Source of the DNA: Erysipelotrichaceae bacterium
GTDB lineage: Bacteria; Bacillota_I; Bacilli_A; RFN20; CAG-631
Direction of reading: 5' to 3'
DNA: 47,192 bases
Assembly (NCBI GenBank): GCA_022767485.1
Contig: JALEMY010000023.1
Location: forward strand, 1 to 47,192
This document shows positions 27,152-35,469 of this stretch, in pieces. Under the pieces are notes generated by a model. The model had not been told where the DNA came from. It did no database searches and saw only the letters and a list, made by a program, of their open reading frames with translations. The position numbers and the translations under genes are program-made. Position 1 is the stretch's first letter. The number at the start of each line of letters is the position of its first letter.

Positions 27152-27817
27152 ATGCTAGAAGCAATAATTTTTGATTTAGATGGGACATTGTTAAATACTT
27201 TATTTGATTTAAAAGAAGCTGTTAATTATGCTTTAAAAAAGCATAACTTTAATGAAATAACACTTGAAGAAACAAGATCATTTGTAGGAAATGGCGTAAA
27301 AAAACTTGTTGAAAGAGCCTTGAAACATAAAGTTGATGAAAAAACATTCACTGATGTTTTTAATGATTTTAAAGGATATTATGATATTCATCAAAAAGAT
27401 TATACTGTTCCATATGATGGAGTTTTACAAACGATTACACAAATCAGCGAATTAAATATTAAAATGGCTATTGTATCCAACAAATATCAATTTGGTGTAG
27501 ATAATTTATGTAAGCCATTATTTGGTGAATATATCGACGTTTTCGTAGGTTCAAGAGAAAATGTTAAATTGAAACCAAATCCTGATATGGTTTTTATAGC
27601 TTGTGATAGTTTAAAAGTTAATCCTTTAAATTGTCTATTTGTTGGCGATTCAGACGTCGATGCTAAAACCGGTAAAAACGCCAAAATGAAAGTAGTTGGC
27701 GTAACTTGGGGCTATAAAGATGAACAAGTTTTAAAAGATGAAAATGTCGATTATATTATTCATAAGCCACAAGAATTACTTGATATTATTAAAAAGGAGA
27801 TTAATAATCATGAATAA
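27152..27817 (+). CDS. HAD-superfamily phosphatase, phosphoglycolate phosphatase-like
   Basis: This protein of about 222 residues has haloacid dehalogenase motifs: IIFDLDGTLLNT (nucleophile Asp), AIVSNK (motif II), KLKPNPDM (motif III Lys) and VGDSDVDAKTGKNA (motif IV). The helical cap lies between motifs I and II, as in the Gph/PGP group. ATG 27152 has GGTGAT directly upstream; ATG 27146, GTG 27143 and TTG 27140 are in frame but lack a site. The substrate cannot be told from sequence. Its end overlaps the cyclophilin gene. Confidence 0.85.
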   Translation: MLEAIIFDLDGTLLNTLFDLKEAVNYALKKHNFNEITLEETRSFVGNGVKKLVERALKHKVDEKTFTDVFNDFKGYYDIHQKDYTVPYDGVLQTITQISELNIKMAIVSNKYQFGVDNLCKPLFGEYIDVFVGSRENVKLKPNPDMVFIACDSLKVNPLNCLFVGDSDVDAKTGKNAKMKVVGVTWGYKDEQVLKDENVDYIIHKPQELLDIIKKEINNHE

Positions 27818-28328
27818 GATTTGTATTACTCTTAAAAATAATAAGAAAATGTATGTTGAATTATACGAAGAAATCGCTCCTATTACAGTAGCAAATTTTT
27901 TACACTTAATCGATGAAAAATTTTTTGATGGCATTGTTTTTCATAGAATAATTAAAGATTTTATGTGTCAAGCTGGTGGATATTATATCCAAGATGATAA
28001 ATATATCAATTACAAAGAAGCTAAATCAATTAAAGGTGAGTTTGAAAGCAATGGCTTTGTTAACAATTTAAAGCATGAACTAGGCGTTATCTCAATGGCT
28101 AGATCAAGCGATTTAAATTCTGCTTCTTCACAATTCTTTTTATGCGTAGATAATTGTTCACATTTAGATAAACAATATGCTGGATTTGGAAAAATTGTAG
28201 ATGATTCTTCACTTGAAGTATTGAAAGAATTGAATAGTTATCCTACTGGTATGATCGATCAATCTTTAACTGATTGGCCAAACACTGAAATAATAAATTA
28301 TACGATAGAATCTATAAGAAGAGTATAA
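27810..28328 (+). CDS. Cyclophilin-type peptidyl-prolyl cis-trans isomerase
   Basis: This 172-residue cytoplasmic protein has no signal peptide. Cyclophilin motifs are FHRIIKDFMCQAGG (catalytic Arg and Phe/Met), the GVISMARSSDLNSASSQFFL core and FGKIVD. AAAAAGGAG lies 10 bases before the ATG at 27810. The open frame extends upstream, but only inside the preceding gene. It overlaps the HAD phosphatase gene by 8 bases and is followed by a terminator, so the two form a small operon. Confidence 0.9.
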   Translation: MNKICITLKNNKKMYVELYEEIAPITVANFLHLIDEKFFDGIVFHRIIKDFMCQAGGYYIQDDKYINYKEAKSIKGEFESNGFVNNLKHELGVISMARSSDLNSASSQFFLCVDNCSHLDKQYAGFGKIVDDSSLEVLKELNSYPTGMIDQSLTDWPNTEIINYTIESIRRV

Positions 28329-28345
28329 AATCTATACTAATAAAT

Positions 28346-28384
28346 AAAAGTAATCAAGAATTCTTTTTTTAGATTACTTTTTTT
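28346..28384 (+). terminator. Terminator after the cyclophilin gene
   Basis: AAAAGTAATC and GATTACTTTT form the stem, with a T-rich loop of about 16 bases, followed by further T residues. Confidence 0.8.
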
Positions 28385-28397
28385 AAAAGCAATTAAA

Positions 28398-28440
28398 TAG
28401 GTGCGAGTTGAAATCTCCCTGGCGGAAAATGACGAATCAT
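28398..28440. other. G/C-richer patch in the cyclophilin-tRNA gap
   Basis: The gap from 28329 to 28601 holds two terminators and this patch of about 43 bases, which is markedly less A/T-rich than its surroundings. It contains CCTGGCGGAAAATGACGAATC. On the minus strand that looks like the end of a tRNA (…TTTTCCGCCA), and it resembles the tRNA-Ser 3' end 170 bases away. I see no gene in it. Confidence 0.3.
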
Positions 28441-28551
28441 TTGATAAAAAAATTGAAAAGAATCAGGTATAATGTAGTTTTTATTGATTCAATTCAATTC
28501 TTTTTTTTATTTTGTGTCCCTTATTATAAAGTGTTAAATTTTAACGTATAT

Positions 28552-28593
28552 AAAAAAGCCTTGATAAAGTATTTCTACTATATCAAAGCTTTG
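28552..28593 (-). terminator. tRNA-Ser terminator
   Basis: On the minus strand AAAGCTTTGATA, a loop of about 14 bases and TATCAAGGCTTT are followed by more T residues. It starts 9 bases after the 3' end of the tRNA. Confidence 0.75.
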
Positions 28594-28601
28594 CGTTCTT
28601 T

Positions 28602-28690
28602 TGGCGGAGAAAAAGAGATTCGAACTCTTGCGGGCGTTAACCCCTAGCGGTTTTCGAAACCGCCCCCTTCGGCCTCTTGGGTATTTCTCC
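28602..28690 (-). tRNA. tRNA-Ser (anticodon CGA)
   Basis: The 89-base gene folds as a class II tRNA. The acceptor stem is GGAGAAA/TTTCTCC with discriminator G and an encoded CCA. The anticodon stem GCGGT/ACCGC holds the loop TTCGAAA, so the anticodon is CGA, reading UCG. A long variable arm (GGGGTTAACGCCC) marks it as serine type, and the T-loop is TTCGAAT. It has its own minus-strand promoter and terminator and is divergent from ackA. Confidence 0.95.
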
Positions 28691-28699
28691 ATTACATAT

Positions 28700-28728
28700 A
28701 TTATAATCTCAAGGCTGACATTTTACAA
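28700..28728 (-). promoter_or_regulatory. tRNA-Ser promoter
   Basis: On the minus strand TTGTAA (28728-28723), 17 bases, TATAAT (28705-28700), placing the transcript start almost at the tRNA 5' end. One copy of a TGACATTTTAC direct repeat (28716-28726) overlaps the -35. Confidence 0.7.
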
Positions 28729-28737
28729 TAATACATT

Positions 28738-28767
28738 TTGACATTTTACTACGTAAATAGTAAAATG
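28738..28767 (+). promoter_or_regulatory. ackA promoter with overlapping palindrome
   Basis: TTGACA (28738-28743), 17 bases, TAAAAT (28761-28766). A perfect inverted repeat, CATTTTACTA at 28742-28751 and TAGTAAAATG at 28758-28767, spans the -35 edge to the -10, as an operator would. The second copy of TGACATTTTAC (28739-28749) lies within it. Confidence 0.75.
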
Positions 28768-28805
28768 AAGGATGGAAATATAATATTATTTTAGGAGGAT
28801 TATTT

Positions 28806-30032
28806 ATGAAAATATTAGCCGTTAATGCTGGAAGCTCATCACTAAAAGTTCAATTACTTGAAATGCCAAGTGAACAATTGATTGCCAAAGCACAAGTTGA
28901 AAGAATCGGTCTTGAAAATGCCATTGTTACAGTTCGCTATAATTATCAAAATGAAACATGTGATAAATGGGAAACAAGAACAGCAAATATTAAAAACCAA
29001 CCAGAAGCTGTTAAAGCTATTATGGATAAATTTCAAGAATTTAAAGTCATTGAATGTGTAGATGATATAAAAGGAGTTGGTCATCGTATCGTTCAAGGTG
29101 GTGAATATTTTAGTAAAGCTGAAGTTGTCACTAAAGATGTTGAAGAAAAAGTATTAGAACTTGCCGAGCTTGCTCCACATCACAATAAAGCAGAACATGC
29201 TGGCTATGTTGCTTTCAAACAATTTATTCCAAATGCGGTTCATACGATGGTATTTGATACTGCATATCATCAAACAATTCCTGAAGAAAGATACATCTAT
29301 GCACTACCTTATCGCTATTATGAACAATATAAAGTTAGAAGATATGGAGCACATGGTACATCTCATAAATATATCGCTTCTGTTATAAAAGAATATTATG
29401 GACGTGATAATTTTAAAGCTATTTCTTGCCATTTAGGAAGTGGTGCTTCTATTTGTGCTATTGAAAATGGAAAATCTGTTGATACTTCAATGGGCTTTAC
29501 TCCACTTGGAGGAATTGCTATGGGTACTAGAACTGGCGATTTAGATCCTTCGATTTTATCATACATAATGAATAAAGAAAATATGACACCTGATCAAATG
29601 AATCATATGTGTAACTTTGAATCTGGCCTTTTAGGAATGTCTGGGGTTTCAAGCGATATGAGAGACATCGATGTTGGTGAAAAAGAAAACAATGCAAGAT
29701 GTTTCTTAGCAAGAAAAGTTTATTGTACACGTGTTGCACAATTTATCGGCTCATACTTTGTAGAACTTGGTGGATGCGATGCAATAGTCTTTACTGCTGG
29801 AGTTGGAGAAAATTCAATTTCAACTAGAAGCGTTTTAATTCCAATGATTTCTAAAGCTTTAGGTATAGACTATACAATAGGTGAAGCAAACAAAGTGGAA
29901 ATCTGCAATAATAAAGGTTATAAAATATCTAATCCTAATTCAAAAGTTGATGTTTTTGTCATTCCAACTAATGAAGAATTGATGATGTGTCGTGATACAT
30001 ATGAAATTGTTATGGGTACAAGCAATGAATAA
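28806..30032 (+). CDS. ackA: Acetate kinase AckA
   Basis: AckA converts acetyl phosphate and ADP to acetate and ATP, the main ATP-yielding step of mixed-acid fermentation. Its 408 residues begin with ILAVNAGSSSLKVQLLEM. The family motifs HRIVQGGEYF, AELAPHHNKA, FDTAYHQTIPEE, RRYGAHGTSHKY, HLGSGASICAI and TRTGDLDPSI are all present, and VFTAGVGENS is near the end. TTAGGAGG precedes the ATG. No pta gene is in the window. It heads the ackA-nrnA-rimO operon, whose promoter carries a candidate operator. Confidence 0.97.
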   Translation: MKILAVNAGSSSLKVQLLEMPSEQLIAKAQVERIGLENAIVTVRYNYQNETCDKWETRTANIKNQPEAVKAIMDKFQEFKVIECVDDIKGVGHRIVQGGEYFSKAEVVTKDVEEKVLELAELAPHHNKAEHAGYVAFKQFIPNAVHTMVFDTAYHQTIPEERYIYALPYRYYEQYKVRRYGAHGTSHKYIASVIKEYYGRDNFKAISCHLGSGASICAIENGKSVDTSMGFTPLGGIAMGTRTGDLDPSILSYIMNKENMTPDQMNHMCNFESGLLGMSGVSSDMRDIDVGEKENNARCFLARKVYCTRVAQFIGSYFVELGGCDAIVFTAGVGENSISTRSVLIPMISKALGIDYTIGEANKVEICNNKGYKISNPNSKVDVFVIPTNEELMMCRDTYEIVMGTSNE

Positions 30033-30975
30033 AGAATATAAAAAAGTTTTAAAAGCTATAAAAAAATATAACACTATATTAATATTGCGTCATGAAGTAC
30101 CAGATTTTGATGCTTCAGGTTCTCAATTTGGTTTAGCAACTTGGATTAAAGATAATTTTCCTAATAAAAAAGTCTTAACTTTAGGACAACCTCATAAGTT
30201 TTTTTCACCAAAACTTTATCCTATTACCCATCTTGAAGAAAATATTGATGAAAAATATTTATTGATTATTGTCGATGTTGCTAATACCCCTCGTGTTGAT
30301 GGTAAAGAATACATTGAAAACGCTGATTATATCATTAAAATTGATCACCACCCTTTATGTGATGAATTTGGTGATGTTTCTATCATTGATGAGCACGCTT
30401 CAGCAACAGCTGAAATACTAGGCGATATGTTAATTGCTTTTAATAAGAAAATAAGTAAACAATGTGCTTATTATCTTTATAGTGCTATCGTAGGTGATTC
30501 TGGAAGATTTTTATATTCAGATACTAATGAAAGAACATTTAAGGTTGTTTCAAAACTATTTGAAAGCAATTTTAACTTTTTAGATATTTACGATAAAATG
30601 TATCTAAAATCAATAAATGATTTAAAGATTATTAACCACATTTATAACATTTATAAACTATCTAATAAAGGTGTTGCCTATTATTTTATTGACGATGCTA
30701 CATTAAAACAATTAAATATTGAAAGAGAACAAGTTAAAGCTTATGTTAATTTATTTTCCGGATATGATGAAGTCAAAGTGTGGGTACAATTTAGCGAAGA
30801 TATCACAGCTAAAGATGAATATAGATGGCGTGTTTCAATTCGTTCCCGTGGTGTTAAAATAAATGATGTAGCTAGTGCCTTTAATGGTGGTGGACATGAT
30901 AATGCTGCTGGTGCAAAATGTAAAGATGAAAATGAAATGATGCAACTAATTGCTGCATTGGATCAATTATTGTAA
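30025..30975 (+). CDS. nrnA: DHH-family oligoribonuclease / pAp phosphatase NrnA
   Basis: NrnA degrades short oligoribonucleotides and dephosphorylates 3'-phosphoadenosine 5'-phosphate. The DHH motifs are HEVPDFDASGSQFG (usually HxxPDxDxxGS), IVDVANTPRVDG, IDHHP and YSAIVGDSGRF. The C-terminal DHHA1 motif is FNGGGHDNAAGA. The start is set at ATG 30025 (316 residues), overlapping the ackA stop by 8 bases; an upstream in-frame ATG (29992) would only add out-of-frame ackA sequence. No strong Shine-Dalgarno is present, so translational coupling to ackA is likely. Confidence 0.9.
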   Translation: MNKEYKKVLKAIKKYNTILILRHEVPDFDASGSQFGLATWIKDNFPNKKVLTLGQPHKFFSPKLYPITHLEENIDEKYLLIIVDVANTPRVDGKEYIENADYIIKIDHHPLCDEFGDVSIIDEHASATAEILGDMLIAFNKKISKQCAYYLYSAIVGDSGRFLYSDTNERTFKVVSKLFESNFNFLDIYDKMYLKSINDLKIINHIYNIYKLSNKGVAYYFIDDATLKQLNIEREQVKAYVNLFSGYDEVKVWVQFSEDITAKDEYRWRVSIRSRGVKINDVASAFNGGGHDNAAGAKCKDENEMMQLIAALDQLL

Positions 30976-30976
30976 T

Positions 30977-32284
30977 ATGAATGTATCTTTTATTTCTTTA
31001 GGCTGTGTAAAAAACTTAGTTGACAGCGAATATATCTTAGGATTATTAAGACAAGATAATACTATAAATGTCATCGATGACATTTCTTTAAGCGATGTTA
31101 TTTTTATAAACACTTGCGGGTTTATAAACGATGCTAAAAAAGAAGCTATCGATACAATTTTTTCTGTAATTAACGAAAAAAAAGATGATGCATATATCAT
31201 CGTAATTGGTTGCTTAGCAAAACGTTATAAAAAGGAATTGAGTGAACAAATACCAGAAATTGATTTGATAGTTGGTGTTGATGAGTATGATACTATTGGA
31301 GAGGCAATTAACCAACTACTTAAAACTTCTTTACCTAAAACTTATAATCCTTTAAAAAGAAGTTTATCAAATCCACTACCCGTTGCTTATTTAAAAATTG
31401 GTGAGGGTTGTTCTAATAAATGTGCTTATTGTGCAATACCTTTAATTAGAGGAGATTATTATTCATATACTAAAGAACAAATAATAAACGATGCTAAAAG
31501 ATTGATTTCTTTAGGAAAAAAAGAAATTATTGTTATCGCACAAGATCCTACTCGTTATGGTAAGGATATTTATGGTGATAATTACTTATTAGAAGATTTA
31601 TTAAAAGATTTATTGATGCTTGATGAAAGTGTTAATTACAGAGTTTTATATTTATATCCTGACCGCATTAGCGATCAATTAATAGAATTATTTAAAAATC
31701 ATAAAAACCTACTTCCTTATTTTGACATTCCAATTCAACATTCTAGCAATAAAATATTGAATTTAATGAAACGTAGTGGTAGTAAAGAAAAATATATAGA
31801 AAGAATTGCAAAAATTAGAAAAGAAGTTGATAATGCTATTTTAAGAACCACATTGATTGTAGGTTTTCCAAATGAAAGTCAAGAAGACTTTGATGACTTA
31901 AAAGAATTTGTTAAACAAATAAAATTCGATCATCTTGGTGTTTTTGCCTATTCTGATGAAGAAGATACATTAGCTTTTAATATGGAAAATAAAATAGCAA
32001 GTAAAATAGCTAAAAAAAGAGAAAAAGAAATTATGAAAATTCAAAATGAAATTTCTTTTACATTAAATAAAAAAAGAATAAATGAAATACATGATGTTTT
32101 AATAGAAGACTTTGATGGCAATAATTATTATGGAAGAAGTTATTTGTATGCTCCAGATGCAGAAGATGGACAATTTATCATCCATAGTGATAAAAGCTTA
32201 ATCATTGGTGAATATGTTAAAGTTAAAATCATAGATGTCACTGCATATGATGTTATAGGAGAGGTCATAGATATACTTCCTTAA
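30977..32284 (+). CDS. rimO: Ribosomal protein S12 methylthiotransferase RimO
   Basis: RimO is a radical-SAM enzyme that methylthiolates an Asp of ribosomal protein S12. Its 435 residues carry the UPF0004 N-domain with cysteines in SLGCVKNLVDSE, NTCGFI and GCLAKRY, which bind the auxiliary cluster. The radical-SAM motif is EGCSNKCAYCAIP (CxxxCxxC), followed by IAQDPTRYG and IPIQHSS, and a TRAM domain forms the end. AIPLIRG favours RimO over the tRNA enzyme MiaB. The ATG lies one base after the nrnA stop with no Shine-Dalgarno, suggesting coupled translation. Confidence 0.93.
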   Translation: MNVSFISLGCVKNLVDSEYILGLLRQDNTINVIDDISLSDVIFINTCGFINDAKKEAIDTIFSVINEKKDDAYIIVIGCLAKRYKKELSEQIPEIDLIVGVDEYDTIGEAINQLLKTSLPKTYNPLKRSLSNPLPVAYLKIGEGCSNKCAYCAIPLIRGDYYSYTKEQIINDAKRLISLGKKEIIVIAQDPTRYGKDIYGDNYLLEDLLKDLLMLDESVNYRVLYLYPDRISDQLIELFKNHKNLLPYFDIPIQHSSNKILNLMKRSGSKEKYIERIAKIRKEVDNAILRTTLIVGFPNESQEDFDDLKEFVKQIKFDHLGVFAYSDEEDTLAFNMENKIASKIAKKREKEIMKIQNEISFTLNKKRINEIHDVLIEDFDGNNYYGRSYLYAPDAEDGQFIIHSDKSLIIGEYVKVKIIDVTAYDVIGEVIDILP

Positions 32285-32296
32285 CGAGGTGATTTT

Positions 32297-32836
32297 TTGA
32301 AATTTAAAAGTGACTATAAAGCTATTGAAAACTATCATAAAGTCACAAAAAATATTGAAAAAAAACTATTAAATGTCGATAGTGAAATCGCTATGGAATT
32401 CGTTGAATGGTTTGATAAAAAAGCTACTTATTTAAAACAATCTTTGCAAAAAAGTTCCTATCTTCCTCAACCGGATGATTTAAAAAAAGGGGATATTGTT
32501 TGGGTTGAATTTGGTATTAATGTTGGAACTGAACTTTCCGATAGGAATAAAAAAGGTCATTATGCAATAGTTTGGGCGATTGATCTTGGAAATATTATCG
32601 TCATTCCATTATCAAGCAAGCCAATATTAGCAAGTAAACTTAGTTTAGATTTAGGAGTAATCGATGAATTAAACGCAGATTTTTCATCTTCTCATTCATA
32701 TTTAAAAGTTGACGCTATAAGATCTGTTTGCAAAAGACGAATTTCACGAATGAATAAGCAAAGCAGTGGCAAAATATCATTGCCACAAGAAAAAATCGAG
32801 CAAATAAGTCAATTTTTAAAAGATAATTTTATATAA
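32297..32836 (+). CDS. PemK/MazF-family endoribonuclease-like protein without an antitoxin neighbour
   Basis: This 179-residue protein starts at TTG 32297, with GAGGTGA 4 bases upstream. Residues 1 to about 60 are a charged helical extension. From about 65, KKGDIVWVEFGINVGTELS, then GHYAIVWAIDLGNIIVIPLSS, matches the PemK/MazF fold (GDIVWVDFG...HPAVV...VIPLTS). RSVCKRRISRM follows, the usual place of a later conserved Arg/Ser segment. MazF enzymes cut RNA and normally pair with a small antitoxin just upstream; here the upstream gene is rimO and no antitoxin frame exists. The N-terminal extension may carry the control function; this is speculative. Confidence 0.75.
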   Translation: MKFKSDYKAIENYHKVTKNIEKKLLNVDSEIAMEFVEWFDKKATYLKQSLQKSSYLPQPDDLKKGDIVWVEFGINVGTELSDRNKKGHYAIVWAIDLGNIIVIPLSSKPILASKLSLDLGVIDELNADFSSSHSYLKVDAIRSVCKRRISRMNKQSSGKISLPQEKIEQISQFLKDNFI

Positions 32837-32872
32837 AAAATGTTTACATTGATATTAGTAAACATTTTTTTT
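32835..32872. terminator. Bidirectional terminator
   Basis: AAAAATGTTTAC, a ten-base loop and GTAAACATTTTT form an 11-12 base stem with T-tracts on both strands. It separates the PemK/MazF-like gene from the convergent c-di-GMP protein gene. Confidence 0.85.
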
Positions 32873-32873
32873 A

Positions 32874-35447
32874 TTATTTTTGATATATGACACAATTTCC
32901 TTTTTTACTTCTTTTAACTTCATATAATGCCTTATCGGCCTGTTCAATAAGATTTAATGTTGGAACTTCATTGGCACTACATATTGCAATACCACATGAA
33001 CAAGATAATGAAATATCACAAATTTCAATACTTTCTTGACATTTAAAGCATATTTGTCTTGCTCTTTTTAAGGCATCTTCCGCACAAATGTTTTTAAATA
33101 ATATAATAAATTCATCTCCACCATAACGACATATTATATCATCGCTTCTAACACTATGCCTTATCATTTCCGTAAAAGCAGAAATGATACGATCTCCTAT
33201 ATCATGGCCATATGTATCGTTAACTTTTTTTAAATTATCTAAATCAAATAAGCATAAAGCGAGAGGTTTGTGCTCATTACGAATAGCTTCCATAGCCGCA
33301 TTAAAGCCTCTTCTATTTAAAAGATTAGTCATATAATCATGATGAGCCTCATTGATTAAAGTTTTAATTTTCCTATGTGTTAAGGCTTCATCAATTAAAT
33401 GTTGTACTTTTTTTCTTAAGTCAAATAAAGGATGAAGTTTGCATAGAAAATCATCAGCTTCTAATGCTAATTGATTCTTTTCAATTTTCAGACTATTTGG
33501 TGTAGTGGCAAGAACTGGTATTTCCCAACATCCAGACTCGCTTCTTAAATATTTCATAATCTTTACTGCCCCATCATTTGCTAATGTCATACTTAAAATG
33601 ATAATTGCGATAGCTTCTCCTTGTTCCTTTATCTTTTCAATAACTTGACATGCATCACTTAAAGAAATTATATTGTATGATTCATTAAACAAATCACATA
33701 TTTTTTTAGAAAACTTAGCGTCATCATCAGCTAGTAAGATAGTGTACTTGCTTGTTTCATTAGTAAACACTTTTTTATTTATTCTAATTGGCTTATCTTT
33801 TTGCGATAATAATAATTCTTCATAATCTTTTATTTTCATTGGACGAGCAAAAAAGAAACCTTGTACATAGTCACATCCTACAGTTTGTAAGCGACGTATT
33901 TGCTCTTTTGTTTCAACACCTTCAGCTATAACTTTAAGATTTAAACGATGAGCCATATTGATGACATCATTTAAAATGCTATGTTCTATTGGTTTTGCAG
34001 TTTCTGCATGAACGAAATTTGTATCTAATTTTAATGTGTCAAGTTTCATTTCCCCTATCATACTTAATGATGAATATCCACTTCCAAAGTCATCCATTTC
34101 TATTTCAAAGCCAATATTTCTTAGATTGTTCATTGTCATGATCATTTGTTCTTGGCTTTCTGCATAAGCACTTTCAGTGATTTCTAAGTGAACAAATGAA
34201 GGATCTATATCATATTTTTTGATAAGATTTGCTAAATACTCTATAATGTCTGGCTCATAAATATCAATTCTTGAAACGTTTATTGATATAGGTAAATATG
34301 GATAATTTTTTTCTTTAAAATTAGACAAATAAATGCAGACTTGTTCCCAAACATATTTATCAAGACGAGAAATAAAGCCACTTTTTTCAAAAATAGGCAT
34401 AAAAACATTTGGTGGAATTAAGCCATGTTGTGGGTGATTCCATCTAACTAGTGCTTCAGCACCAATCATAATATTGTCATTAATATCGTATTTTGGCTGT
34501 AAATAAACTTCAAATTGATTTTCTTTTAATGAACTTTCCATACAATCTGTTATAGCCTTTTCCGACAATAATTTTTCACGTAAAGCATCATCATATATTG
34601 CAAAAAATTGATTGTAAGAACCTTTTATACTATTTACAGCAAGAAGCGCTCTACTACACATTTGCTCTATAGAAATACTAGTATCATTGATATAATAAAC
34701 TCCCCATCTCATGACTACTTTATTGATACTTGAAGATAAAGAAACATTAATTTTACCAAATCTTTCCCTATCTTTTTTTTCTTGATTCGCCTCTTGAAGA
34801 CATACAAATCTATCAGCAGAATATCGACCACAAATACCATTTTTTCCAACCATTTCTATCATGATATTTGCTAATTCTTTTAATAATTTATCTCCTTGTT
34901 CAACACCATAAACATCATTGTATAATTTAAAATTTTCAATATTACTACAAACAATGCAATAATGTTTATCGGGGTTTTCCGCTAATCTATTTTTAACTTT
35001 TTGGAAAAAATAATCGATTTTATATAGATTAGTAAGACGATCATAGCGAAGGTTATTAACTAATGCTGCTGTTTCACGAAGCGTAATAATACTTTTTACA
35101 CGATGCAAGATAACATCGTTATTGTATGGTTTACTAATAAAATCATTAGCTCCATGTTTTAAAGCTTTTACTTCATCTTCTTGACTATTTCCTTGGGTTA
35201 TAACAATTACTGGAATAAGCGATAAAACATTATCTTTTTTGATAATATCAAGAAATGTATAACCATCCATGACAGGCATAATAATATCAAGTAAAATCAA
35301 ATCAACATCTTCATTTTCTTTTAAACAATTAAGTCCTTGTTGACCGTTTTCAGCTAAAATTACACTGTATTGTTCATGTAATACTTCATAAAGCATATCG
35401 CGATTAATTTTGTTATCTTCAACAACTAAAATTTTCCTTTTTTGCAT
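32874..35447 (-). CDS. REC-GGDEF-EAL-REC-GGDEF c-di-GMP signalling protein
   Basis: This 857-residue cytoplasmic protein has five domains. REC1 (about 5-120) has acid Asp11 and phospho-acceptor Asp54 (LLDIIMP). A degenerate GGDEF domain (about 135-290) reads SADRF at 210-214. The EAL domain (about 295-545) has EALVRW (331-336), N390, the ITES Glu, DDFG (452-455), KLD and AEGVET, all expected for an active c-di-GMP phosphodiesterase. REC2 (about 568-690) has Ser619 where the phospho-Asp should be. The last GGDEF domain has intact RYGGDEF (776-780) and an RSDD inhibition site (767-770), so it should make c-di-GMP. The gene lies 22 bases after a hybrid histidine kinase and is probably controlled by it. 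AGGTGGGAGAAAAAG serves as ribosome binding site. Confidence 0.9.
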   Translation of the reverse strand: MQKRKILVVEDNKINRDMLYEVLHEQYSVILAENGQQGLNCLKENEDVDLILLDIIMPVMDGYTFLDIIKKDNVLSLIPVIVITQGNSQEDEVKALKHGANDFISKPYNNDVILHRVKSIITLRETAALVNNLRYDRLTNLYKIDYFFQKVKNRLAENPDKHYCIVCSNIENFKLYNDVYGVEQGDKLLKELANIMIEMVGKNGICGRYSADRFVCLQEANQEKKDRERFGKINVSLSSSINKVVMRWGVYYINDTSISIEQMCSRALLAVNSIKGSYNQFFAIYDDALREKLLSEKAITDCMESSLKENQFEVYLQPKYDINDNIMIGAEALVRWNHPQHGLIPPNVFMPIFEKSGFISRLDKYVWEQVCIYLSNFKEKNYPYLPISINVSRIDIYEPDIIEYLANLIKKYDIDPSFVHLEITESAYAESQEQMIMTMNNLRNIGFEIEMDDFGSGYSSLSMIGEMKLDTLKLDTNFVHAETAKPIEHSILNDVINMAHRLNLKVIAEGVETKEQIRRLQTVGCDYVQGFFFARPMKIKDYEELLLSQKDKPIRINKKVFTNETSKYTILLADDDAKFSKKICDLFNESYNIISLSDACQVIEKIKEQGEAIAIIILSMTLANDGAVKIMKYLRSESGCWEIPVLATTPNSLKIEKNQLALEADDFLCKLHPLFDLRKKVQHLIDEALTHRKIKTLINEAHHDYMTNLLNRRGFNAAMEAIRNEHKPLALCLFDLDNLKKVNDTYGHDIGDRIISAFTEMIRHSVRSDDIICRYGGDEFIILFKNICAEDALKRARQICFKCQESIEICDISLSCSCGIAICSANEVPTLNLIEQADKALYEVKRSKKGNCVIYQK

Positions 35448-35469
35448 CTTTTTCTCCCACCTTAACCAA

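Noticed and set aside
28408..28647. Plus-strand 79-codon frame upstream of ackA
   Set aside because: It runs through a terminator and into the antisense strand of tRNA-Ser, has no ribosome binding site and shows no protein-like composition.
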